64,000 nt of DNA. It comes from Emergomyces orientalis. Lineage: Eukaryota > Ascomycota > Eurotiomycetes > Onygenales > Ajellomycetaceae. A program made the translations under genes and the position numbers. Numbering within the stretch: the stretch's first letter is position 1; each line of letters starts with the position of its first letter. The notes under the pieces were generated by a model. That model did no database searches, was not told the origin of the DNA, and worked only from the letters and a program-made list of their open reading frames with translations. This document shows, in pieces, positions 1 through 12,000 of the stretch. The stretch spans positions 1 through 64,000 of the forward strand of contig MOWL01000027.1 in the NCBI GenBank assembly GCA_002110485.1. The letters run 5' to 3'.

Positions 1-68
1 AACCCTAACCCTAACCCTAACCCTAACCCTAACCCTAACCCTAACCCTAACCCTAACCCTAACCCTAA
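1..68. repeat. Telomeric repeat array (CCCTAA)n
   Basis: Eleven perfect AACCCT units plus a trailing AA form the very start of the window. This is the C-rich strand of the TTAGGG repeat used by most filamentous ascomycetes, so position 1 is a chromosome end read inward. The array is short and stops abruptly at an A/T-rich sequence with TAAA runs. Confidence 0.97.
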
Positions 69-299
69 AGATATTTATAAATAAATAAATAAAAAGAAAA
101 ATCAATTTGCTGACTATTCTGGGCTGGAATTCAAGTATTGCAAGTGCTATTTGTTTGAAGAAAAAATGTATAGTAATTAGTTTTAAAGTTAGAAAAATCC
201 TGAGACTCTTTGAGTCTCAGGTAAATATCATAGTCTCTGACTGCATATATATCTATAATTGAAGAATAATAATAATAATGAGAATTGGTGTGTAGAAAA
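69..299. other. A/T-rich subtelomeric spacer
   Basis: There is no gene here. A short AAT microsatellite lies at about 265-279. The reverse-transcriptase remains of the neighbouring copia element fade out at about this point, so this is probably where that element was truncated next to the telomere. Confidence 0.5.
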
Positions 300-3200
300 T
301 TCATTTTTTGATAAAGGCATTCAATACTGTGTTCAACACTCTAGGTTGAATTTTGCGGCTATTTTAGCCATATAGCTGTTCTGACATAACCAGAGCTTTT
401 TCTCATTGCGGTCCTGTAAGATGCGAATTTCTAGAAACCAGTTCAAATCTTTCATATTCCTTAGATTGTATGTCATGGTTAGTGATTGCTTAAATCAGTT
501 AAATGCCTCGTGGTGATCTCTATAGTATAGAATCACTATATTATTCATATAGAAGAATAACATGAGATTCTCACTAGTATAGAGACATGACTCTTCACTA
601 ATGAAGTGTAGTTCAAGCTTTTTAAGTTGAGTTGAGATCCGAGTTCATTATTCCATAACAGAGAGAATTCGGGCAGCCTGTATAGAGCTCTTTTTAATAG
701 AAGATAGTGACCGGGGCGGCCGTATTCCTGAGCTGGCACAACATAGATTCGTTTATCAATTCATGCGTTTAGAAAGGCGTTAATGGCATCAAATTGATGA
801 GCTTCAAAATCGAAGGCTGCTGTCATGGTCATTAGAACGCGAAAGATTTTCATTGCTAAAGTGCAGAAGTAGATCTCTGTTGCTTCATTACTGGCGACGT
901 CCCCTCGTACAACAAGCCATGCCTTGAATTTAGCTAGATAGTCATCCGTGTCGAATTTGTAGGTGTATACCCACATCAATGACAGAGCGCGGACTTCTGG
1001 TTCAGAAGGTATTTCCACCTCTTGCCAGCATTGGCGCTGTTCTAGAGCCTTATATTCAATGTCAGCGGCCGCACGCCATTCTCTGGCAAAAGGGTGTTTT
1101 GTAGCCGCGGCCCAGCCGCGTGGCGGCGGGGGCAGCGTATCCCTATGGATTTTCGGCAGGTTAGGGGGGTTCAATGGCGTGGGCTCGGCCCGTGTGCCAC
1201 CCATGAACACTGCATGAAATGTGGTATATATTGAAGATTTCATGCTTGTTATATAAGCCAAAGATTGTTCTGTATTGGGTTTTCTCACTCACTTTCCTTG
1301 CACTATATTAGAAGGAGAGACATTGCTTATTATCTCTCTACTAGAAGCTCTAATCGTTGTGTCATGTAATGACTCCATTAACTGATTAGATGGTTCGTCT
1401 ATGGCGGGTATTCCGCTCGTTGGGGGGCTCATGGATGGAGGTTCCATGGCTTGTGGTGCGTGTGCGGGCTCGCCTTCCGGAAAGCCGCCCGGCGTGTAGG
1501 GTGGTAGGTGTGAATCGGCATGCCGTGGCATGCTAGCCTCGGTATGCCGTGGAGGTGTTGGTTCGGGCGTGAGAGGTCCATTATGCATTGATTTTGAGGT
1601 GACTCATTCTGTCATGAAGGTTCCATGTTCACTGAGATTCACTGTTCTCAGCATCAGTCTGATTAATAATAATTGAACATTCTTCTCCTCTTCATTCATA
1701 CCTTTGATTGATCTGAGTGATGTAGAATTGGTTCTGGGAATCAGCAGTTCAAGTACATTCTTCTCAGGCAAGTTCTGAGAATCAAAGAATGTATCTTCAT
1801 CAAAAAGAACATCTTGAGATTCTGTAATCTCCTGAGATTATGAAAGCCAGATTCAGAAAATGTTAGTGAAAGAATATTCAATTAGAAATCCAATTTTTGC
1901 TCTGGCAGTTAGCTTCATTGTTCTAGGGATCTTTTTATTCAATATGTATGACTTGTACCTGTATGCTCGCAGATGAGCTAGTTCTATGCCTTTGTTGATG
2001 TCTGTATTCTTCTTCATGTATTCATAGAGGACTTGATTCGGTGATTTCCATTCTAATGCTCTAGTGGGCGTTCTATTTAGTAAGTAGGCGGCGGCCTCTG
2101 TTGTTTCAGGCCATAGATTATGTGGGAATCTTGCGGATATGTGTAGTGCCTGAGCAGTTCTTGTAATCATACCCCCTGAGCGTTCTGCGGCTCCATTCTG
2201 CTCGGGTGTATAGGGTGCCGAACACTCTAGAAGAATGCCTTCCTCTTTTATTCACTGCATGAACAGCGAGGATAATGCCTTTTCACCATCAGTATGAATT
2301 CTTAGAACATTGAGATTTAGTTGCTTTTTGATTATTAGTGCTGTGCTGCGTATGAAATTGAATGCATCGGATTTCTGTTTTAAACACCCTACTCTATGTA
2401 GATGTGTGTACAGATCATATAGATGAGCAATATATCAAAGGCCATTGTATGCCTCTTCCACATGAATAATATCGAAGTGTAGAGCTTCGAATGGGCGGCT
2501 TCCGCGAGCCATAGGCCTCTGAGAGATGATATTGTGCATCTTCACTAATGCACATGTTTCGCATTCTGATGTTTTCGGCCTGTTGATCTCGGAGCCCGCG
2601 ATTTCGGCGGTATGTGTGTGAGGGCCTCCGGCCCGGCGTGTGCCAGGCGCCTATGCCATAGGGCTGCCGTGGCGTTGGTGGGTGGCCGCGGTAATGCCGA
2701 TCGTACGGCGAAAGCGGTATTATTCTCAGGTAGAGGTTTATACTCCAGAACGTATTTCTCATGAACATAGATTAAGTTGAATTGCGCAACCTCATCTTGA
2801 TCAATTATAGTGTGATTTAGTTCATCAATTCCCAATCCCTTCTTCTTGAAGAAAGGGGATGCCGCAAGATTTGTGTGAAAATCAGAAACATATGTCACAT
2901 TTAATAGAAGTATTTGTCTTACTCTCTTTGATGATTGTACAGCTAATCACACCTGCTCTGTGCCTTGAATGACTATTTTTGAATCTCCTGTATATAGGTA
3001 GGATTCTTCGCAAGGTTCGAAGTTCTCAAAGCAGCTGCAGTCATTGTATACATGCTTATTGACTTCTGTATCATATATAAAGCTATCTTGCAGAGGGTAT
3101 TGGTATCCGCTGGCATGTTCAGCTGTGAAGGTGGTTGTAATTAAAACTGTATATTCATCAGTTTCTTCATTCTTTGGTGAAGAGTGTATAGTGATTACTA

Positions 3201-4194
3201 TCAGAGTTTTCTTCTCTCTGACAAAGGTATTGTCAACAGATTTCTTCATTTGCTTGTTTTTTAGAGTCTTTTTAATCTTATTCTCTATTTCTTTTTGAGA
3301 AGTTCACCTGGATGAGCATTCTTCAGCATTCATGATTCAGCATTTGACATAGAGATGTGGTTCTTCACACACACATTTATTTTGTTGATTTTCTCTTGAT
3401 TTCTTAGTGAATTTCTTGCTAGGAGTTTCTGCTGTTTCCTTCATGGATTGGTCTTGATATGTAGCAAATACTGCATTGTTTTTAGAGTATTCAGGCTCAT
3501 CTTCTGTGATGTGTGTCCGACAGTGTGATCTGAAGTGATTGATCATTTTTTATACACTTAATGACTTGTCACTGTTCTCTAGGGCGTTCTCCAGTTCCTG
3601 GCGACGGAAGTCCGAGAATTCGGGATGTATGACTTGCACTGCATTAAGGAATCTATATAGATTGCCTGGTTCGCTGGTGAATCCATCAATGTCATATTTG
3701 AGAACTAATCAGTGGCAGTCCTCTCATTCTAGCAGCTATTCATTGGCTGCTTGCTTTCACACCTCTGATGGCTTGGAAAGCTTTAAAAAGAGATTAGTGA
3801 GTTCAACCTCTCTTTGGCATTTTGTCAGAGCAATGAAGCTCTTTAATTCCTCCAATATTTGGCATGAATCTAGTGTTTTTGTCAGGGCTCTTCGTAGCTT
3901 CGGGTCTATGGTCGTTGATATATGATTGTAGAGTTCCTTGACGCCTTTCATATAGATCTTATATGTCTCCGTACACTGTTTGTATAAGTAGAAGTGCATA
4001 TGCATCATCTCCAAGTGTATTTCTTCTGTATCTGGTTCATAAGGTTCTGGCTCCATAGAAGGGGCTATGTGTTTGGCGTCTAAATCTGTATATTTGTGGA
4101 AGTTTAGAGTCATTGCTTTCATTTGAACTCCTTCATATCAATTATCTCAGTCTTTGCTAGTTCTGAGAATGATCTCATTAGTCATTACAGCCAT
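300..4194 (-). pseudogene. Ty1/copia gag-pol pseudogene (copia A)
   Basis: The frame starts at the ATG complementary to 4194-4192 and runs toward the telomere. In order it shows a Gag region, a zinc-knuckle CX2CX3HX4C near 3340-3370, a protease segment (IYDTEVNKH), the Gag-pre-integrase segment (LWHRRLAHAGPEAL), integrase (CETC; APYTPEQNGAAER near 2200) and reverse transcriptase (LMWVYTYKFD; AFLNA). One frameshift lies near 2600 and another near 590. After the second the RT continues in another frame (NLMLFFYMNN, then WFLEIRILQDR), and the YVDD catalytic motif has become YMNN. RNase H and the 3' LTR are missing. By my reading 14 in-frame TGA, 2 TAA and 1 TAG interrupt the main frame, many at Trp positions. 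Gag and Pol resemble copia E at 57-62 kb. The element is dead and truncated. Confidence 0.85.
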
Positions 4195-4312
4195 CTTTTC
4201 GATTTTTTCGGCGTGTTGAATGGTCTAATATAGAGCGTATGCGAATGGGGAGGGTTCGTATAGAATGCAGCAATATTATATGCAGTAATCAATGTTTTTT
4301 AGAGCAGTAGTT

Positions 4313-4329
4313 GCACCCGGGCTCTTAAC
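4313..4329 (-). promoter_or_regulatory. Possible primer-binding site of copia A
   Basis: On the minus strand the sequence GTTAAGAGCCCGGG follows a probable LTR end (..TTCATA). It differs slightly from GTTATGAGCCC, which abuts the 5' LTR of copia E and would pair with the anticodon arm of initiator tRNA-Met. The 5' LTR of copia A would then extend from 4330 upward, perhaps to about 4700 where the minus strand reads TGTTCAATTG. That outer edge is uncertain. Confidence 0.4.
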
Positions 4330-4330
4330 T

Positions 4331-5715
4331 ATGAAACGGAGGATAAGACGGAGAGTGGAGCTAGCATAATATGCACATATATAGGGAGGAATTAATATAT
4401 TGAGATATATGGTATTGTGGTCTGTGTGCTCTGAGCTCTGCTCTAGCTAAATATCTATGGGTTTTCCATGGCTATTTATACCCGTGAATCCATCTTAGGC
4501 TGCCCAATGACTATCCATCAATAATATGAGTGATTTACATGCTATATTGATCATATCGTGATATTCTCAGCTGAATACCTCTGACTTTGTAGAAAAATCA
4601 ATGTAATGGCGAATATATTAAAGATCAGCGAAGATGAGGGCATATTTGGTGGAGATTCCATCGGAGTTCGCCGTGTGACAATTAGTGTGGCAATTGAACA
4701 TGTGCGTATGTCTTAGCCAACGAATGTGTGGCGATAATCTCATGTTTCACAGTAACCCTAAAAATTGACTCCATGTACAGAATAGCACGCAGGTCCTTCC
4801 ATGGATTCTGGCGACCACACCATCAACCAAGCATTGTCATGATTGAATGTGAAGATGATCTGAGCAACTGAGAACAGCATGACATCTTCTTGACCAAGAT
4901 CACTGAAAAACACAGGCTCCACAGTGATGTTCTGAGTGAGGTGACTTTCAGCGGTGACTTTCAGCGGACGCCAACCCGGATCGGGCGTAGCGCGGATGGG
5001 TTTTTGGTGAGGGAATCGGCGACTCACGCTGTTAGTCGTCGTGGAATAGCTTTAGGAACTTCTTGATAATAAATCTATTGATTTCAGAATACTGATTCAC
5101 TCAAGAGTGAATTCTTGCTGATACTTTGTCTTTCAGTCTTTCAAAAGTATATCACACTTGAGCTTGTTCATTTTTAATAGTCTGTTCATTGATCATGATC
5201 TTGGCTTTGAGATTGCTGAGAAACTGTGAAAAATAGAAGAGATTATTATAATTATAATAGACAGAGTCTGAAAGACTTGCTTTTGATCATTTTAATTCAA
5301 TAGAGAGAAAGATAGTTATAACTTCAGTTAAGTCTGAAGTTTCAGTGATCATTTATTGCTTCTCAAGCTCTTGTTATTGATTCTGTAGCTTCACTTGTTA
5401 AACTGTCAGTCTTTTCTTCATTTGAAGAAGCTCCGCAAGCTTCTCTCTAGTGAGATTGATGATTATTTCTTCATTCTGTAATTTATAACTGCTTGTGACT
5501 AACACAAATTCATCTTCATCTGATAAAATCTTAAAGATAATCATCAGAGTTTTTGTTTTTATAAGTGCAGAGATTTCTTGCTACTCTGTCACACCATGAT
5601 TTATTTAAAAAATGAGTTTATAATGTCAGTATTCTTCTGAACTTTCTTATAGATGCAGAGATTTCTTGCTACTCTGTCACACTATTATTCTTTCTTAATA
5701 ATTGATCTGTGATGT
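4331..5715. other. Non-coding and decayed sequence between copia A and element C
   Basis: The first few hundred bases are probably the 5' LTR of copia A. At 4758-5027 the minus strand is open for 89 codons. The translation (containing ATPDPGWRPLKVTAESHLTQ) is not one I recognise and may be a gene relic or chance. From 5040 to 5715 the sequence is A/T-rich with many stops and looks like decayed transposon sequence. No RNA gene is seen. Confidence 0.4.
5567..5682. repeat. 28-bp direct repeat pair
   Basis: The 28-bp sequence beginning GCAGAGATTTCTTGCTACTC and ending CTGTCACAC occurs at 5567-5594 and again at 5655-5682, 88 bp apart start to start, just outside the 5' LTR of element C. The copies are identical while the sequence between them is not. 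Function is unknown; it may be a local duplication in older transposon sequence. Confidence 0.8.
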
Positions 5716-6063
5716 TGTGGTGGGGAATCTCGGCGTGGTATTACTTTTCGCCGAGACCGCCTCATATATTTGTTTGGCATGGCTGCCTCATATTCCCATT
5801 ATCCTTTGACACACGTGTGGATTCGGCGAAGATTGATTGTACGCAGAGCAGTGAGATTGCTCCTTTTTGATTGTGTGATTTGATATGTGATTGATTGCTT
5901 GTTCTTCTTCTATATTTGAATCTCCTACGTGTTCTTTTGTATTGCTATTTGGATAGCTCGTTGAATAGAATATTGTATACACGGCGAACTTACCAACCTC
6001 CTTACGATCCCGCTGCTCCTGCCCACGTGCCGCCAAAAGCGCACAACCCCTTATTCCACTTCA
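5716..6063 (+). repeat. 5' LTR of element C
   Basis: This 348-bp repeat begins TGTGG and ends ..CCACTTCA, matching 16094-16441. A GCCGCCAAAAG motif near its 3' end recurs in the palindromic cassettes at 9186-9240 and, in altered form, at 15776-15830. Confidence 0.95.
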
Positions 6064-6090
6064 TTGGCGTCCCTGGGAAGGCAATTCAAA

Positions 6091-9057
6091 ATGGATGGGC
6101 AGGCGGTAGCTACGACTGATATGATTTCTCTCAACATTTTGTCTTTTCTGCTTTTGTTGAGCATTCTTTTCAATAGTGTTCATTTGTGGAAGCCTCTGAT
6201 TGGCCGATATGGCCGATATCGACAGTGGATAATGAAGGATGCGAGCGAACGCCCCACTGATAAGCTCAATTTGAATACCCATACCCCTATTCAACAAATG
6301 AAAGAAGAGAGAAATGTTGAGAAAAGTGATAAGAAAAAAGACCTTCAGCAAAAAGATCTAAAGTGGATGTTGAAATTCCTTCTCTTTCTTGAGGATTTGA
6401 GATTTGAATATAAAAAGGATATTGATATTGATAGTATTGTTGAACTCTTTCTCTTATGTGAACAGAAGTCTTTTGTGCGTTCCTTTCTTTCTCAATATAT
6501 GTCTTCCAAGCATTCTCGGTCGGATTCTATTGCCCATCGTCAAACTCAGTCAGGAAAGGTCTCTGCAGCGCCCCCGAAAATAGAAGTTAGCAAAGAGAAG
6601 ACAGAAGCTAGCAAAGAAAAGATGACTACACCCACTACTACCTCGTCCGGTCAGCCGACTCCCAATAGTGGACTGCCATATCAACGTCTTGTCATGCCGA
6701 TGCCGATTCCTGGAGCACCTGGAGCCCCATTCTTTGATGGGAGAAACATTACTGCTTTTGTTGATCGATATGAGGCAATGTGCACCTTGCATTTCGTTGC
6801 AGGAATCGATGCTCTGGCGGTATTACGGAACTATTGTACCATGGAACTGCAGGGCCATATCGATCAGCTTGTCTTGGATCATAAGACATGGGAAATGGTT
6901 AAAAAGCAGTTGCTTGCCGATTTCTGGCGCGAAGATGCTCACCAACAGATGTATAATCAATCTTACCTCCATGCATTGTGCAACAAAACCCATTCTACCA
7001 GCCAGGAGATCCTCGTCTACTGCCGTCAATTCCGCGCAGTTGCAATGCCTCTCATTTGCAAGAATGAATTGCAACAATCTCTTGCTTGTATCTGGTTTCT
7101 TCAAGGACTTTCAGAAGGTATTCGTGAAAAAGCTTTCCGCACTGCTGGATTTGATAAGGTTAGTCAATCTGGATGGGAACTGCCGAAGATCTGCGATGCT
7201 GTGTCTCAAATGCAGAAGACAAAGGAAGAGATTGCACGAGTTCTGGCACCTGATGTTTTCCCCAACTCTATTCCATCGATGCAGCCGTCTGCTCAGCCCG
7301 TGTTTAATCCGCCCACATTGAATGTGCCTGTGCCGACCGCTTCGGCGATGCCTGCTCCGGATGCGAAAACACAGAATCCGAGTGATAACATTCTTGAGAA
7401 CCTTGTCAACCGAATGGACGCGTTATCTCTGGCGATCGCTGGCATTCAAAACCAGGGAAACATGCAGCAAAATGTGACTGCTCCAAAGGTTCTTCTTACT
7501 CGAGGACGTGATCCTGCATTGGATTTGCCAAATGTGTCTTACTATGGAACTCAACGTGGACCTGGAGGCCCGTCTCGATCTCGATCTGGAAGCTTTGTTC
7601 AATACGATCGACCGCCGATGTCATGCTGGGGTTGCGGAGATTCAAACCATATGCTTCCAAATTGCTTAGCAATCGGCCGGCTCATCGATCAGGGCAAGAT
7701 TCATCGGAATATGATTGGAGAATACTATGAGGGTAATGTGATGAGAAAAGGCCCGAAGATTGCTGTCAACCGACTTGAGCCCCATATTGTTACAATTGAA
7801 CGACTTTTGAAGCAAATGGCTGCACCGCCGACTGTCCCAACCGCGGATAAACTTCGGAATGATGGTAGTATCCGGGTATTTCCTGACGGATCCCCGATGC
7901 CATCGGTGAATGCCGTAAGCATATGTGATATTGGATTTGATAGTGGCCCTGAGGAAGGTGATATGACCGATAGTGAGATGGAGGAGATTGTTAGTGTAAT
8001 GGCTGCTTCCACTTCTACTGAGAAGGATAAGGCCTCTTCTATGAATAAAAATCAAGCAACGCTTTCCGGACGAATTGAGAAGGAGAAGAGACTGCCAACA
8101 ACACATTCTCGGCGCAATGGCAGGTATTCAGATGGGAAATCAGTTTCTTTTGCTCAAGATGTGATCTCTGCTTCACAGGAAGATGATGAGGATGATAATT
8201 CTCAACCTCTCCATGATGAACAGCTTCAGGGCGGAAGTCCAAAGCTCGGAGACGGTGGAATTGTCCCAGATTCAGAAATGGCAGATGCTCCGCAGATTCA
8301 GAAGAAAACTGTTCTCTGCAGGCCTCGGAAACTCAAAGGGCCAAAGCTTTCTGCAGAAATGAAGAATAAAGACAATATGGCGATCGCGACGCGGCGAATA
8401 TTTGAGAAGATCATGCGCCAAGAAATCGGCGGAATTCAGATTAAAGATCTCATGGCATGCTCCACCCAACTCCAGCACATGTTCTTTCAAAATCTTCCCA
8501 TCGAAGTTCAACAGCATATGATTCGGGATGATGCAGCCACCGTTGCCCTGGTTCAACCTGGCACTTCTGTTGCTGAGTATAATCCTCGTTGGAATCTCGT
8601 TTCGGTTGGACACATCAAGTTCACTGTCGGAATTGGAAAGGGGGAAACTGAGGCGATATTTGATGGAGGTGCGGAAATTAACTGTCTTGTTGAAAGAACT
8701 GCGTTAGATCTCGGTCTCATCATTCAAAGGGATGCTGTCAAACCTATTCTTGGAGCTGGGGGTCAGCAGAGTGGTGTCATTGGAATCTGCAAGGATGTTC
8801 CTGTTCGCCTTGGATCTGTTATGGTGCCTCAGACATTCTTCATCATGGAACGCGGTTCTCATGATTGCATTCTCGGCCGACCATATGAAAACGCGACGCG
8901 TTTGGCAAGAACTACAGATAACAAAGGCGGTGTTCTTGTTCACGTTTTTGATCCGAAGGATGAGAAGAATCAGGTGTCTTTTCTTGGTTATTCTCCCGGC
9001 GACCATGGAGATCGAAAGTTAGATGATCTTTGTGGCAAAGTGCAGACTTTAAACTAG
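6091..9057 (+). CDS. Gag-protease polyprotein of element C
   Basis: The frame is open from 6064, but the first ATG is at 6091, after the LTR and PBS, giving about 988 residues. An N-terminal hydrophobic stretch (ISLNILSFLLLLSILF, nt 6121-6190) looks like a membrane segment, which is odd for a Gag. A retrotransposon-gag-like helical region lies around 6720-7200. A CX2CX4HX4C zinc knuckle (CWGCGDSNHMLPNC) is at 7624-7665. An acidic stretch follows, then an aspartic protease with DGGAEIN (about 8662) and CILGRP (about 8864). The protein would build the virus-like particle and process itself. The frame ends in TAG at 9055-9057 directly after the slippery heptamer TTTAAAC, so a fraction of ribosomes should continue into Pol. 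Confidence 0.9.
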   Translation: MDGQAVATTDMISLNILSFLLLLSILFNSVHLWKPLIGRYGRYRQWIMKDASERPTDKLNLNTHTPIQQMKEERNVEKSDKKKDLQQKDLKWMLKFLLFLEDLRFEYKKDIDIDSIVELFLLCEQKSFVRSFLSQYMSSKHSRSDSIAHRQTQSGKVSAAPPKIEVSKEKTEASKEKMTTPTTTSSGQPTPNSGLPYQRLVMPMPIPGAPGAPFFDGRNITAFVDRYEAMCTLHFVAGIDALAVLRNYCTMELQGHIDQLVLDHKTWEMVKKQLLADFWREDAHQQMYNQSYLHALCNKTHSTSQEILVYCRQFRAVAMPLICKNELQQSLACIWFLQGLSEGIREKAFRTAGFDKVSQSGWELPKICDAVSQMQKTKEEIARVLAPDVFPNSIPSMQPSAQPVFNPPTLNVPVPTASAMPAPDAKTQNPSDNILENLVNRMDALSLAIAGIQNQGNMQQNVTAPKVLLTRGRDPALDLPNVSYYGTQRGPGGPSRSRSGSFVQYDRPPMSCWGCGDSNHMLPNCLAIGRLIDQGKIHRNMIGEYYEGNVMRKGPKIAVNRLEPHIVTIERLLKQMAAPPTVPTADKLRNDGSIRVFPDGSPMPSVNAVSICDIGFDSGPEEGDMTDSEMEEIVSVMAASTSTEKDKASSMNKNQATLSGRIEKEKRLPTTHSRRNGRYSDGKSVSFAQDVISASQEDDEDDNSQPLHDEQLQGGSPKLGDGGIVPDSEMADAPQIQKKTVLCRPRKLKGPKLSAEMKNKDNMAIATRRIFEKIMRQEIGGIQIKDLMACSTQLQHMFFQNLPIEVQQHMIRDDAATVALVQPGTSVAEYNPRWNLVSVGHIKFTVGIGKGETEAIFDGGAEINCLVERTALDLGLIIQRDAVKPILGAGGQQSGVIGICKDVPVRLGSVMVPQTFFIMERGSHDCILGRPYENATRLARTTDNKGGVLVHVFDPKDEKNQVSFLGYSPGDHGDRKLDDLCGKVQTLN

Positions 9058-12000
9058 ATATGCTGAGTCTGATTGATCTTTGCGATGTTGAATGTGGTGG
9101 GCAAAGAAATGATATCAGATTCAGCGATCGCGATGTGGATAGCGGGGCAAATATTCTGCCGTGTTTTGAAAGCGGTGTGGGTGCGTCAGCCAATCAGACT
9201 TTTGGCGGCCCCGGGCCGCCAAAAGATTCAGCCAATCAGAGAACGCCGCCCCAAAACGCCCGAGAACCTCACAGGTTTTTCCCCGCCATCCTACATCAAC
9301 AATTTTACCCGTCTACACATTCATCTTTTCCTTTCTCTAATTATTCAATATCCGAATCACGCCGTGTTCGTGGTGTGCAGCTTCATGATTTGTCTTTATA
9401 TGCTTCTTCACGATCTTCTCCTCGATCGCGCGGTCCAGTCGTTGCGACATTATACAAGCGAAAAGCCGATAAGATTCAACCTCTCGATGTGCCAACTACA
9501 GGTGGCGGGATTCCCGGCGGAACAGATAAGTGGAGAGAAATTCGCCAACAATGGTTCAAAGACAATGTGATTCCGGAGCAGGATCCGCCTTCGCCCTACG
9601 ATCATTTCATTACACCCCGTTTCTCCGATTGCCCGCGAGGTTCGCGACTCACAGAGGAAAGGATCAAGAATCTGCGGATCGGATCGATGCTCACCCCACA
9701 GGAACGCGAACTTTTGATTGAGATTCTGCTTAGAAGAGAAAAAGCCCTCGCGTGGAGTTTTAAGGATTGCGGAACGCTTGCAAAAGAAGTCTCTCCACCT
9801 GTCAAGATTCGCGTTGCTCCGCATAAAGCATGGCAAGCGGCAGGATTTCCTATTCCTCGAAAGCTCGTCCCTACAATCATCAATATGCTTCGCGAACGCG
9901 TTGATTCTGGAGTTTATGAACATTGCCATGGTCCGTATCGAAATAAGTGGTTCCTCGTCAAGAAGAAAGAAGCTGGGAAATATCGCATTGTCAACGCGTG
10001 CATGGACATGAACGCTGTCACTATTCGCGATGCGTATATTCCACCTAGTGCGGACGCGTTTGCTGAGGATTTCGCGGGAATGAAGATAACGAGCATGATG
10101 GATTTCTTTTCTGGATATGATCAAGTTCCTTTACACGAAGACAGCCGAGATATGACAGCTTTCCTTACCCCGATCGGGTTGCTTCGTCAGACAGCACTGC
10201 CACAAGGCGCGACGAATTCTATTGCGCAGTTCTGCCGAATCATGGCACGCATTCTTCGATCGAACATACCGCATCAAGCAGACAATTTTATGGATGATAT
10301 TGGTGTGAAAGGCCCGCGGACGCGTTACAATGATGAAGAAGTGATGCCAGGTATTCGGAAATTTGTCCTGGAGCATCTGCAAAACTTAGATGCCACCCTC
10401 ATCAGCATAGAACTCGCGGACACGTGTATCCAGGTTGGAAAGTCAGAATTCGCCTGCTCCGGTATGGTTCTAGTCGGATATGTTGTGGATGCTGACGGCA
10501 GGCGCCCCGAAGCTGCGAAAATCGTCAAAATCGTTGAGTGGCCGGATCCGACAGATGTCACGGGTGCCCGAGCTTTCTTAGGTGTTTGCGTTTACTATAG
10601 AATATGGATTCCGAATTTCGCTATCATTTCTATACCTATCTATATTCTATTCAAGAAGAACATTCCTTTTACCTGGGGTCTTGAACAAGTGAATGCAATG
10701 GCAATTTTGAAGAATGCCCTGACAACTGCCCCTGCACTTTGCTGCATTGATTATTCTGAAGATGCCGGTGATATCGTGATGGCCACGGATGCCTGTCTTG
10801 AAGGATGGGGTGGAACGCTCAGCCAACGGGATAAATTGAATGGAAAGCTACACCCTTGCCGATATGAGAGCGGAATCTGGAGCCCCGCCGAAGCAAAATA
10901 TGATGCAGGAAAGCGAGAATGCCGCGCTGTGCTCAAGATGCTAAAGAAATGCCGTTATTACCTGTATGGCGTTCACTTTATTCTGGAAACCGACGCGAAG
11001 ACTCTAGTGGCACAGCTCAATCGATCTGCCACTGACCTGCCTGGTGCTCTCGTTACTGGCTGGCTTGCCTGGATTCGGATGTTTGATTTCGAAGTTCGAC
11101 ATGTGCCTGGTCGGAAGCATACTGCTGCAGATGGGCTATCTCGTCGACCTCCTGCTGAGGGTGAGGTTCCTGAGGATCAAGATATCGATGATTTCATAGA
11201 TGCAGAACTCAACTATATTAGTGTTGCATCTTTGACGGTTCCTGATTTCGATGTCAGCGGCGTGGATGCTTCCGAGTCATCGGGTGTGCGTGTTCTTTCG
11301 CCTGATTATTCTGATCGCAGCGAATCAATTGCGAGGTTTCTCACCACCATGAAGCGGCCGGATGATATACCACGTTCCGTCTTTTCTAAATGGCGCAAGC
11401 ATGCACTTCGATATATCGTCCAAGGTCAACATCTATTCCGACGATCAGGCAAGGGAATTCCTCTGAGACGCGTGGTTGATAACTCATCTGAGCAAAAGGA
11501 TATCGTTGCTCGGATGCATGATGAATCTGGTCATAAGGGCCGCGAGGCCACAAACCACAAGATCACGCAGCGATATTGGTGGGAAGGTATCTGGAAAGCC
11601 GTCAAGAATTATTGCAAAAGCTGCACAGTGTGCCAGCTGAGGGATGGCGCTCGCTTGGAAGAACCACTATATCCAACAAGCCGCAATTATCTATGGGACA
11701 AGTGGTGTATCGATGTTGTCAAGTTTCCGAAGAACCGAGGCAAGCGATGTGCTGTTATTGCTCGGAATGATCTCACTGGCTGGGTGGAAGGCCGCCCTCT
11801 CGCTCGTGGAACAGCTGAGAACGTGGCGCAATTCATCTATGAGAATATCATTTGCCGACACGGCTGCTTTCGGGAATTAGTGTGTGATGGCGGGCCGGAG
11901 AATCAAAAATGGACTAAGATTCTCACCGCCAAATATCGTGTTAATCAAATAACCATCTCACCATACAATGCGAAGGCTAATGGCATGGTCGAACGCGGTC

